Made by a program: the position numbers and the translations under genes. A DNA stretch of 64,000 nucleotides from Geminocystis sp. NIES-3709 (GTDB lineage Bacteria > Cyanobacteriota > Cyanobacteriia > Cyanobacteriales > Cyanobacteriaceae), in NCBI RefSeq assembly GCF_001548115.1, contig NZ_AP014821.1, positions 3,103,262 to 3,167,261 of the forward strand, in the 5' to 3' direction. Each line of letters begins with the position of its first letter. The stretch's first letter is position 1. The notes below the pieces were generated by a model. That model saw only the letters and a program-made list of their open reading frames with translations, searched no databases and had not been told where the DNA came from. Below, piece after piece: positions 56,855 to 64,000 of this stretch.

Positions 56855-57757
56855 ATGAGCAAATTAAATACAAAAAACACTATAAATCGAAATGCAGATC
56901 AAGCGATCGCAATACTTTATAGTGATAGTGAAGAAAGTAAAAATGATCTATTTTGGGAGAATATAAATGAACCATACAAATCCATTTTAGAGGAGTGTTA
57001 TTACATTAATGAAGAAGGAAAATATAATCAATTAACACACATTACTAATAGTATTAAATATAATCGTATTAACTATATAAAATTAGGAATGCAATTATAT
57101 CAAGTAAGATATTATAAATTATATAAAAGTAGCTATACATCTTTTAAAGATTATTGTGAGAAAGCAGTTTACTATCCTGTGTGGAGAGCAAATCAAGTCA
57201 TAGAATCAGCAAGTATTGCCATAAAATTAATCAAAGCAGGGTTTAATATTATTCCCCAAAATGAAGCTCAAGCTCGTTTATTAATCAAGTTAAATGAAGA
57301 GGAATTAATGAGAAAATGGCAAGAAGTTTTAGATACTTATGAGCCTTATAAAATAACAGCAAATCGTATTGAAAAGATTGTTTTTGGAGAACAAAATTTA
57401 AAAAAAGGAACATTAAAGTTACCAGTAAAAGTAATTGCAGAAATAGAGGTAAAAGCCTTAGAAAATGGAATGTCTCCCGGAGATTTAATTACCAAAATTA
57501 TATCAGGAGAATTAACTATTAGCCATAATGGTTGTGTGGAAACTAAATTAGCAGAAAATCAAGAAAATGTAGAAAATCTTAGTGCTGATATTGTTAAGAA
57601 ATGGCAAAAAGATCTTAAAAAATTAGCATTTCAAGAAAGAACGATCATAGATGATTTTGCGGAAGATTTAGCAGAAGAAGTAAAGAATACTGTAACAGAT
57701 TTTAAACAAGTAATTAAAAAGTGTTTTATAAAATCTTTTTTTATAACAACGAATTAA
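56855..57757 (+). CDS. Conserved hypothetical protein, plasmid-replicon-like DNA-associated type
   Basis: 300 residues from the ATG at 56855 (a TTG at 56840 is also possible). Soluble and Lys/Glu-rich. Central block: NYIKLGMQLYQVRYYKLY, SFKDYCEKAVYYPVWRANQV, IIPQNEAQARLLIKLNEEEL. This pattern recalls proteins often carried on cyanobacterial plasmids and islands, with the SFKDYCE...WRANQVI block like a helix-turn-helix of replication/partition-type proteins. That is a weak family impression. It has a large spacer on its left and a dispersed repeat on its right. Confidence 0.55.
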   Translation: MSKLNTKNTINRNADQAIAILYSDSEESKNDLFWENINEPYKSILEECYYINEEGKYNQLTHITNSIKYNRINYIKLGMQLYQVRYYKLYKSSYTSFKDYCEKAVYYPVWRANQVIESASIAIKLIKAGFNIIPQNEAQARLLIKLNEEELMRKWQEVLDTYEPYKITANRIEKIVFGEQNLKKGTLKLPVKVIAEIEVKALENGMSPGDLITKIISGELTISHNGCVETKLAENQENVENLSADIVKKWQKDLKKLAFQERTIIDDFAEDLAEEVKNTVTDFKQVIKKCFIKSFFITTN

Positions 57758-57796
57758 CCTATCGCAATCCTATATGAGTCGTGAGAAATAATTATG

Positions 57797-57838
57797 TTTA
57801 ATTAGCACTGAACTATCAGCTATTAGAATTTAATAATT
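57797..57838. repeat. Dispersed intergenic repeat, copy 2
   Basis: TTTAATTAGCACT then, after 7-9 bp, AGCTATTAGAATTTAATAAT, as at 16953-16987. Between the hypothetical gene and the end of uvrB. Confidence 0.6.
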
Positions 57839-57895
57839 TTAACTAATCTGCTTAATCTATCTTCTAAAGTCTGCTCGTATCCACGCAAACAATAC

Positions 57896-59899
57896 TTATG
57901 ATTCTCTTGAAATACTTGTGCTTTTCGATCGTAAATGTTTAATTTTGTCTCGATATTCGGCGGCTTTTTCAAATTCTAAATCTTTTGCTGCCTGTTTCAT
58001 TTTTTCTTCAAATTGTGTAATTAAAATAGGTATTTGATCTAATCCAATTTCATCAAGATGAGCATAAACTTCTTCTAATTCTTTATTATTTAATTTTCTT
58101 GATATGTCTAAAAATTCCAAAATGGAGTTACTAGATTTTTTACTTATAGATTTAGGAATAATATTATTTTCTTGATTATATTTAAGTTGAATTTCTCGAC
58201 GACGATTTGTTTCATTAATGGCTTTTTCCATGCTTTGTGTAAAGTTATCAGCGTATAAAATTGCTTCTCCATTAACATGACGAGCCGCCCTTCCGATGGT
58301 TTGAATTAAAGATTTTTCAGATCGTAAAAATCCTTCTTTATCTGCGTCTAAAATTACCACTAATGATACTTCTGGTAAGTCTAAACCTTCTCTTAATAAG
58401 TTAACTCCAATTAAAACATCAAAATCTCCAGCTCTTAAACTTTGTAAAATCTCTATTCGCTCGATCGACTGAATCTCTGAATGTAAATATTGTACATTTA
58501 TCTCTCGTTCTTGTAAGTATTCTGTCAAATCTTCTGACATCCTCTTAGTTAAAGTAGTAATTAAAACTCTCTCTTTTTTGGCTATTCTCTCTTTAATTTC
58601 TGTCAATAAGTCATCTACTTGTCCCTCGCTAGGTCTTACAAAAATTTGTGGATCTAAAATTCCTGTAGGGCGAATAATTTGCTCAACAATTTGATTATTT
58701 GATTGTTCAATTTCCCAATTACTAGGAGTAGCAGAAACGAAAATACAGGTTTGTACTTTATGCCAAAATTCATCTGCTTTTAATGGTCTATTATCTTTAG
58801 CACTAGGCAAACGAAAACCATGATCAACTAATACTTGTTTCCGTGCTTGATCACCATTATACATACCTCTAATTTGAGGTACAGTAACATGAGATTCATC
58901 TACTATTAAAAGCCAATCTTTGGGAAAATAGTCAACTAAACAATCGGGTGGTTGTCCTGATTTTCTACCTGTTAAATGCCTTGAATAATTTTCAACTCCG
59001 TTACAATATCCCACCTCTTTTAACATCTCTAAATCATAGTTTGTTTTTTGTTTTAATCTTTGAGCTTCAACTAATTTTCCTTCTTTTTCTAAAAATGTTA
59101 ATCTTTGTTCTAATTCTTCTTTGATTTGCTCGATCGCATTTTCTAATTGGTCTTTTGGTGTTACAAAGTGCTTGGCAGGATAAATATTAATTCGCTCTAA
59201 TTCTTCTAATAATTCGCCCGTAACTGGTTCTAAAAAAGAAATAGACTCGATTTCATCTCCAAAAAACTCGACTCTAATAACCCTATCTTCATAGGCTGGA
59301 ACAATTTCTAAGACATCTCCTTTTAGGCGAAAAGTAGCACGAGACAACTCAACATCATTGCGAGTGTATTGTACATTTACTAAATCTCGGATAAGTTGAC
59401 GAGGATCATATTCTTGATTGACTTCTAAAGGAATAGCGGCTTTTAGGTATTCTACAGGCATTCCTAAACCATAAATACAACTGATCGAAGCTACTACAAT
59501 AACATCTTTTCTTTCAAAAAGCGATCGAGTTGCAGAGTGCCGAAACATATCAATTTCATCGTTAATAGAAGAACTTTTCTCGATGTAGGTGTCTGTTACG
59601 GGGATATAGGCCTCTGGTTGATAATAGTCATAGTAACTAACAAAATATTCTACGGCATTATGAGGAAAAAATTGTCGTAATTCGTTGCATAGTTGCGCTG
59701 CCAGAGTTTTATTATGAGCTAAGACTAAAGTCGGTTTTTGCCACTGCTCGATCGTACAAGCAATAGTATAAGTTTTACCAGTACCTGTTGCACCGAGTAA
59801 GGTTTGAAAACGATGTCCCGATCGTAATGATTGTACCAAACCTTCGATCGCTTTTGGTTGATCTCCAGTGGGTTTAAAAGGAGCTTGTAAGGTAAACAT
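57896..59899 (-). CDS. uvrB: Excinuclease ABC subunit B
   Basis: 667 residues, the usual length. Walker [11 protein letters not shown], the DNA-clamping beta-hairpin [33 protein letters not shown], helicase motifs ([24 protein letters not shown]) and a C-terminal UVR domain ([14 protein letters not shown]) that recruits UvrC. It verifies damage in nucleotide excision repair together with UvrA. No LexA-like box was seen upstream. Confidence 0.97.
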   Translation of the reverse strand: MFTLQAPFKPTGDQPKAIEGLVQSLRSGHRFQTLLGATGTGKTYTIACTIEQWQKPTLVLAHNKTLAAQLCNELRQFFPHNAVEYFVSYYDYYQPEAYIPVTDTYIEKSSSINDEIDMFRHSATRSLFERKDVIVVASISCIYGLGMPVEYLKAAIPLEVNQEYDPRQLIRDLVNVQYTRNDVELSRATFRLKGDVLEIVPAYEDRVIRVEFFGDEIESISFLEPVTGELLEELERINIYPAKHFVTPKDQLENAIEQIKEELEQRLTFLEKEGKLVEAQRLKQKTNYDLEMLKEVGYCNGVENYSRHLTGRKSGQPPDCLVDYFPKDWLLIVDESHVTVPQIRGMYNGDQARKQVLVDHGFRLPSAKDNRPLKADEFWHKVQTCIFVSATPSNWEIEQSNNQIVEQIIRPTGILDPQIFVRPSEGQVDDLLTEIKERIAKKERVLITTLTKRMSEDLTEYLQEREINVQYLHSEIQSIERIEILQSLRAGDFDVLIGVNLLREGLDLPEVSLVVILDADKEGFLRSEKSLIQTIGRAARHVNGEAILYADNFTQSMEKAINETNRRREIQLKYNQENNIIPKSISKKSSNSILEFLDISRKLNNKELEEVYAHLDEIGLDQIPILITQFEEKMKQAAKDLEFEKAAEYRDKIKHLRSKSTSISRES

Positions 59900-60230
59900 A
59901 AATTAATTTTTGTGGTCTTGTATTTTATCAGTAAGGTTACTAAAACATATCATTGCTAAGGTAAAACCCATAAAAGTTGCATAATTTAAGATTAGTAAAA
60001 TTGAAGAAAATCTTATTTGTTGCCTATTGCCTACCCTCAAGATTCTACTTAGATGCGTCTGAGCTTAACATAACATTATAAAAGATCTCAAATGGCTTCT
60101 ATAATCAGAGCAGACAAAAGAGGTAATGCGGATGTTAATTATTTTTAATCCTCTGTTCAATCGACTTTTATTTATAATCTACCTTAGTAACTTTATATTT
60201 CTATAAAAATTGGGTTTTTAACCGGGAGAA
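59900..60230. other. Divergent intergenic region with a possible IS630 terminus remnant
   Basis: 331 bp between uvrB and the cupin gene. The stretch CTTAGATGCGTCTGAGCTTA at 60048-60067 matches the type-2 IS630 inverted terminus (TTAAATGCGTCTTAGCTTA) with two or three changes. No transposase sequence accompanies it. The rest has no recognised feature. Confidence 0.4.
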
Positions 60231-60236
60231 TTGACT

Positions 60237-61043
60237 ATGATACTCAAAATTAAGGCTTGGAGTATTGGGCTTGTGTTGGTAGCTACCCTCGGAGTTGTAT
60301 TTTTATTTCAAAATTTGGGCTTTTCAGCGAATCCTACCATTCATTCGATCGAAAATATCCCTATGCCTAAAGTAGAAGAACCTTTAAGGATTCTAACCCC
60401 TGCTAATGAAATTTTCAATATTGCTTCTTGTAAGGTTAATGACTTAGGTTTTACGATCGCCGAAGCCTTGATTCCACCGGGGGCAGGGCCGATACCCCAT
60501 GTTCATTATTACATTGATGAGTGGTTTTGGACACCTAAAGCTGGAATTGAATTATTTCACAGTACGAGACAATACCCGACTATAGAAGAAATACCTATTA
60601 TTGGAGGTGCTGGAAGGGCAGATATGTATAGTATTATCTCCCAAGCCAATCAAATTATTTATTCTCCCAATTTTTATGTACACGGATTTGTTAATCCTAC
60701 TACGGAAACTTTACCTATTACTTTTGTCTGGTTAAAAAATGATTTAGCACCAGCGTTTCCTCACGATGACGGCGGAATGCGAGACTTTTTTACAGAAGTT
60801 GGGGAAAAAATTACTGACTTAAATAATTTACCTCAGTTGAACGATAAAAATAAAAATGCTGTTGTTACCGAAGCTCCGAAATATGGCATGAATCAAAGTA
60901 GTTATTTTATGCAATATGTGAATTCTATTGATAATAAGTTTCCCTCAGAATTGGCGAAAATGCAGAATGATGAAGATTTAAAAAGAGTCATTGAAGCGGT
61001 GGAAGCCTTTAATAGTGGCGATAAATCTGTCAGTTGCTCATAA
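60237..61043 (+). CDS. Exported cupin-domain protein
   Basis: 268 residues from the ATG at 60237, with GGGAGA 7 nt upstream. A signal peptide or anchor (AWSIGLVLVATLGVVFLFQN) precedes a cupin fold whose metal ligands are likely in GPIPHVHYYIDEWFW and in the second motif FYVHGFVNPT. The C-terminal about 70 residues are an unassigned helical tail. Substrate unknown; relatives include small oxygenases and sensors. It may form a transcription unit with the next two exported proteins, though the next start is 143 bp away. Confidence 0.75.
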   Translation: MILKIKAWSIGLVLVATLGVVFLFQNLGFSANPTIHSIENIPMPKVEEPLRILTPANEIFNIASCKVNDLGFTIAEALIPPGAGPIPHVHYYIDEWFWTPKAGIELFHSTRQYPTIEEIPIIGGAGRADMYSIISQANQIIYSPNFYVHGFVNPTTETLPITFVWLKNDLAPAFPHDDGGMRDFFTEVGEKITDLNNLPQLNDKNKNAVVTEAPKYGMNQSSYFMQYVNSIDNKFPSELAKMQNDEDLKRVIEAVEAFNSGDKSVSCS

Positions 61044-61186
61044 AATTATGTTTTCTCTCGCAAAGGTGCAAAGACGCAAAGAGAAGACGCTAAAAGATTT
61101 TATGGTTTTGTCTCAATTAATATCTCTTTCCCCTTGCCTTTTGCTTACCTCCATCAGTATCTTTTATTCCTTTACTCATTATCGCT

Positions 61187-62296
61187 ATGTCTTATTCTCG
61201 CCGAAAATTTCTCTTGTTGGCTGGTGCAACTTCCTTGAGTACGATCGTAGCTAACAAATTACTAGCCCAAGGCATACCCCAAGAAATTTTAAATCAAGTT
61301 TTACCCTTACCGGGTAAATATGGGGAAAACTACGGTAAAGCCAAAATCAGGGCTTTTCATCTTCATAATCAACCCAAAACTAGCCCCCTTCATCAAACTT
61401 TAGAAGAAATGTGGTTAGAGGTTTTTAAACAAAGCGACGGGGAATTATTTATTTCTCCTATCCCCGAAGATGCTCATATCCCCGCAGGTGATCCTCAAGC
61501 AGTACATTTTATTACGAATGGTCGTTTTGAGGTTGTCAGTGTTGCTGCCCCTATTCTCGATAAACTCTCCCCAGATGCGATCGCAATTCAAAATCTTCCT
61601 TTTATTTATAAATCTGCGGATGAGGTTTTCGATGTTATTGATAAGCCTTTATTTGCGGAAGCATTAAATAATTCCGTTGCTCAATATAATCTTATCTATT
61701 TGCCTAACGGCACTTTTGATAATGGTATTCGCAATGTTACTTCCGTTGCCAGTAAACCTATCAATAAGGTAGAAGATTTTAAAGATTTAATCATTCGCAT
61801 TCCTCCTTCTAATGATATAGCAATGACGATGAAAGCCTTGGGGGCAATTCCTCAACAATTCACCATGAATCAGGTTTTTGAAGTGCTTAAAAATCGCACT
61901 GTAGAAGCTCAAGAAAATCCCATGTCTGTGGCTAAGGGTTTTAAGTTATACGAAGTTACTAAATATTTAAACTTAACTGGTCACGCTTGGTCTGGTTATA
62001 ACACATTTTTTAACACTACTTTTTGGAATAGTCTTTCTCCGACAACCCAAAATATTATTAAAGAGGTTTTACCAGTCTATCAACTCAAACAACGCAAGGC
62101 TCAAGCTGAATATAATCAACAAGCCTTTAAGGAATTAACGGAAGATAAAGGTATGATTGCTCTTACTCCCGATACTTCTGAAGTTCCTAAGAAATTAATC
62201 CCTATTTATCAGTCTATATATAATAGATTAAACCCTTCGGCTCGATCGTTGGTTAAAGATTTATTGGAGGCAAAAACTGGTGTTAAATTTGATTAA
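61187..62296 (+). CDS. TRAP-type (DctP-like) substrate-binding protein with Tat-like signal
   Basis: 369 residues. The N-terminus SYSRRKFLLLAGATSLSTIV has the twin-arginine SRRKF motif and hydrophobic core of a Tat signal. The body resembles DctP: KIRAFHLHNQPKTSPLHQTL, FEVVSVAAPILDKLSPD, NLPFIYKSADEVFDVIDKP, LIIRIPPSNDIAMTMKALGA with the ligand-carboxylate arginine, QEVDGQ-like VEAQENPMS, and YLNLTGHAWSGYNTFFN. Expected ligand: an organic acid or similar. The DctQ and DctM membrane partners are not in the window. Confidence 0.85.
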   Translation: MSYSRRKFLLLAGATSLSTIVANKLLAQGIPQEILNQVLPLPGKYGENYGKAKIRAFHLHNQPKTSPLHQTLEEMWLEVFKQSDGELFISPIPEDAHIPAGDPQAVHFITNGRFEVVSVAAPILDKLSPDAIAIQNLPFIYKSADEVFDVIDKPLFAEALNNSVAQYNLIYLPNGTFDNGIRNVTSVASKPINKVEDFKDLIIRIPPSNDIAMTMKALGAIPQQFTMNQVFEVLKNRTVEAQENPMSVAKGFKLYEVTKYLNLTGHAWSGYNTFFNTTFWNSLSPTTQNIIKEVLPVYQLKQRKAQAEYNQQAFKELTEDKGMIALTPDTSEVPKKLIPIYQSIYNRLNPSARSLVKDLLEAKTGVKFD

Positions 62297-63344
62297 TCAC
62301 AAATCCATTTCACACAGGCAAGATACCTGTTTCACGGGTAAGAATATTCTATCTCGATCGAGCTTTTTGTTTTCTGCTTTTATGATGAGTATTATTGCCC
62401 TTAATTTTAGTCCATCTTTGGCTTGGGGACAAGAAAAATCAATGGTAGTGAAGGAAATTGATCTAACTAAATATGGTACAGCAGGTTCGATCGATGTAAG
62501 TAATTCAAAACAACAGATTGTTATTACTTTTAATAACTGTAATCTCGTTTTTTTTGACTATAACTTCAACCAAGAAAATGAATTATCCCTAACAAATTGT
62601 AAAAGACTTTTTCGAGCAAGGTATGGGGAGATAAATCAACAAAAAGTGCTAGTATCTTCTATTTATACGGGGCAAAGTATGATTTATGACTTTAAAGATA
62701 TTTTTCCTATCCCCCTTCATAAAGCCGCCGTTACAGACTCCTTAATCGTCAATAATGATCTATTATCATCCTCCGATGACGGCTCTGTAAAACTTTCTCA
62801 ACTATCGGAAAATCCCCTTTCTTCTAACAATACCACCAGTTTATATCAATCCACTGGAGTGGCTCGAAATTTGGCAGTGACTAGCAAGACAAACTCAGAG
62901 GTTAACAAGGTTGCCGTAAGTTACGATACGGGAGAAATTACGATTTTTGACATTAATCAAAACGCTACTCAAACTAAACCTCAAACTTTTCGATCGATCC
63001 CTAGTCGTATCAATACTTTTAAGTTTACCCCTGATGGTTCTAAACTGTTAATTGGTTATTTTACAGGGGAATTAGTAGAATTAGATGTCACCACGGGAGA
63101 AAGCAAAACTCTTTTGAAAGTTGACTCATGGTTGAATAGCTTAGACATTAACAGCCAAAATTTAGTGTTAACGGGAGATGATGAAGGTTTTGTGAAAATT
63201 ATCTCTTTAGAAACAGGGCAAGTTATCCAACAAGAGAAAATCTCTGATAATGGAATTAATGCCGTTGCTTTTACGGTCGATCAAACTATGATTGTAGCTG
63301 ATTCCAAAGGAATGATTTATCAACTGGAAATCTCGAATTTCTAA
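62280..63344 (+). CDS. Exported WD40/beta-propeller-like protein
   Basis: 354 residues. The GTG at 62280 is supported by GGAGG at 62266-62270; it overlaps the previous gene by 17 bp, so the two are translationally coupled. A signal sequence lies at about residues 30-50 (SFLFSAFMMSIIALNFSPSL, cleavage near AWGQ). The rest consists of WD40-like blades without classic WD ends (NTFKFTPDGSKLLIGYFTGE, LNSLDINSQNLVLTGDDEGF, INAVAFTVDQTMIVADSKGM). Such propellers are protein-binding platforms. It may dock with the TRAP-type binding protein. Confidence 0.75.
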   Translation: MLNLINHKSISHRQDTCFTGKNILSRSSFLFSAFMMSIIALNFSPSLAWGQEKSMVVKEIDLTKYGTAGSIDVSNSKQQIVITFNNCNLVFFDYNFNQENELSLTNCKRLFRARYGEINQQKVLVSSIYTGQSMIYDFKDIFPIPLHKAAVTDSLIVNNDLLSSSDDGSVKLSQLSENPLSSNNTTSLYQSTGVARNLAVTSKTNSEVNKVAVSYDTGEITIFDINQNATQTKPQTFRSIPSRINTFKFTPDGSKLLIGYFTGELVELDVTTGESKTLLKVDSWLNSLDINSQNLVLTGDDEGFVKIISLETGQVIQQEKISDNGINAVAFTVDQTMIVADSKGMIYQLEISNF

Positions 63345-63604
63345 ACCTTCACCCTAACTCCTCTCCCCAAAGAAGGAAACTTTTGATTGAAAAAACAACC
63401 TTTAATTAATGGAATTGTATCATATATTGCCTTGTAATAAATTGACAAGGAACCAACAGCTAAAATCTGCTGAAGCGATTTAATAAATATCCTTGAAACA
63501 GTACAATACAAAAAATATAGTTTAATCTGTTTAAATTATTCGCTTTAGCTGACTTGTGCTATAAGCCATGAAATTTATTTCTTGGGGTGTTATGAGACAA
63601 TACC

Positions 63605-64000
63605 TTAAGGCACTAAACGAGGTTTAATTTTCTCAATGCCTCTGATAGCACAGGTTTGATCTAAACCGCCTCCAGGTGAACCAGAAACACCGATCGCACC
63701 TACTATTTGATCCCCTACCTTAATCGCTACTCCTCCAGTGCTGAAACTAATACCCTTCAAGGGTTCAGGTGCTAATGGTAATGAACCAACGGGCAAGGGT
63801 GCAGGAGTCATCTTTTTGGCAATTTCTTCTGTCGAGTCCACTTTTGTAATTGGTGCTAAAGTAATTACAGTAAAAGCCTTATTAAAACTATTTGGTAAAG
63901 TGTGAGGAGTTGCACCATCCCCCCTGATGATAACTTGAGTATTTCCTTCGGAGTTAACTATTGTAGCAGTGACATTATAACCGTCTTTTTTACAACTTTC
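63605..64000 (-). CDS. GlcG/HbpS-family heme-binding-like protein (partial)
   Basis: The frame is open to the window end on the minus strand; the true start is outside. Visible residues include DGYNVTATIVNSEGNTQVII, RGDGATPHTLPNSFNKAFTV, and the end GDQIVGAIGVSGSPGGGLDQ, TCAIRGIEKI. These fit the GlcG/HbpS fold, extracellular or periplasmic heme-binding and oxidative-stress-linked proteins in some bacteria. The plus-strand side (63345-63604) is a convergent gap with no feature. Confidence 0.8.
   Translation of the reverse strand, partial: ESCKKDGYNVTATIVNSEGNTQVIIRGDGATPHTLPNSFNKAFTVITLAPITKVDSTEEIAKKMTPAPLPVGSLPLAPEPLKGISFSTGGVAIKVGDQIVGAIGVSGSPGGGLDQTCAIRGIEKIKPRLVP

Noticed and set aside
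61970-62300. Possible frameshift between the TRAP protein and the propeller protein (one fused gene)
   Set aside because: The TRAP protein ends at the expected length, and the next gene has its own GGAGG and signal sequence. The 17-bp overlap is normal coupling.

Overview
The window is chromosomal DNA from a cyanobacterium with an AT-rich genome. Three things show this: the ndhC-ndhK-ndhJ cluster of photosynthetic-type NDH-1, cyanobacterial families throughout (PATAN response regulator, LabA-like NYN protein, Tll0287-like heme sensor, G/H-type pilin-like domain, DUF4351 protein), and the many CGATCG / GCGATCGC (HIP1-type) sites. The style resembles Geminocystis / Cyanobacterium-type unicellular genomes, but the genus is inference. 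No rRNA, tRNA or CRISPR array was seen.

Layout. 1-4 kb: the end of an RTX-repeat protein, then a DUF4351/Rpn-like gene cut into three pieces by two IS630-family insertions. Removing both elements with one TA each restores an exact 303-codon frame. 4-16 kb: GNAT acetyltransferase, a pentapeptide membrane protein, a ROK glucokinase, RdgB, a heme-c sensor, a 1196-residue double glycosyltransferase and an APC permease. 16-20 kb: an insertion-sequence-rich stretch with an IS630 relic, a MITE-like element and a second full-length copy of the 1.19-kb IS630 element carrying a 45-bp palindromic insert. 20-31 kb: larC, a DEDDh exonuclease fused to a P-loop ATPase, tlyA, icd, and pntA/pntB separated by a frameshifted four-helix-bundle gene. 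31-44 kb: housekeeping genes (PBP1A, ndhCKJ, metG, a glutathione cluster, murE) with a NeuD-like pseudogene and an internally deleted ISAzo13-type element.

45-55 kb holds a six-gene taxis operon on the plus strand: PATAN-REC regulator, hybrid CheA, methyl-accepting protein, CheB, CheR-TPR and a double CheW protein. It forms a chemosensory array with a complete methylation-adaptation module. CheA has a duplicated HPt domain whose second copy has lost the phospho-accepting histidine. 55-64 kb: sat, a plasmid-type hypothetical gene, uvrB, then a possible exported cluster (cupin, Tat-type TRAP binding protein, beta-propeller protein) and the edge of a GlcG/HbpS-type gene.

Most notable are the exonuclease-ATPase fusion at 21.3-23.8 kb, a family of three about 100-bp inverted-repeat elements ending in TATAGC...GCTATA, two nearly identical IS copies inactivated independently within a few codons of the same catalytic motif, and the split pnt operon.
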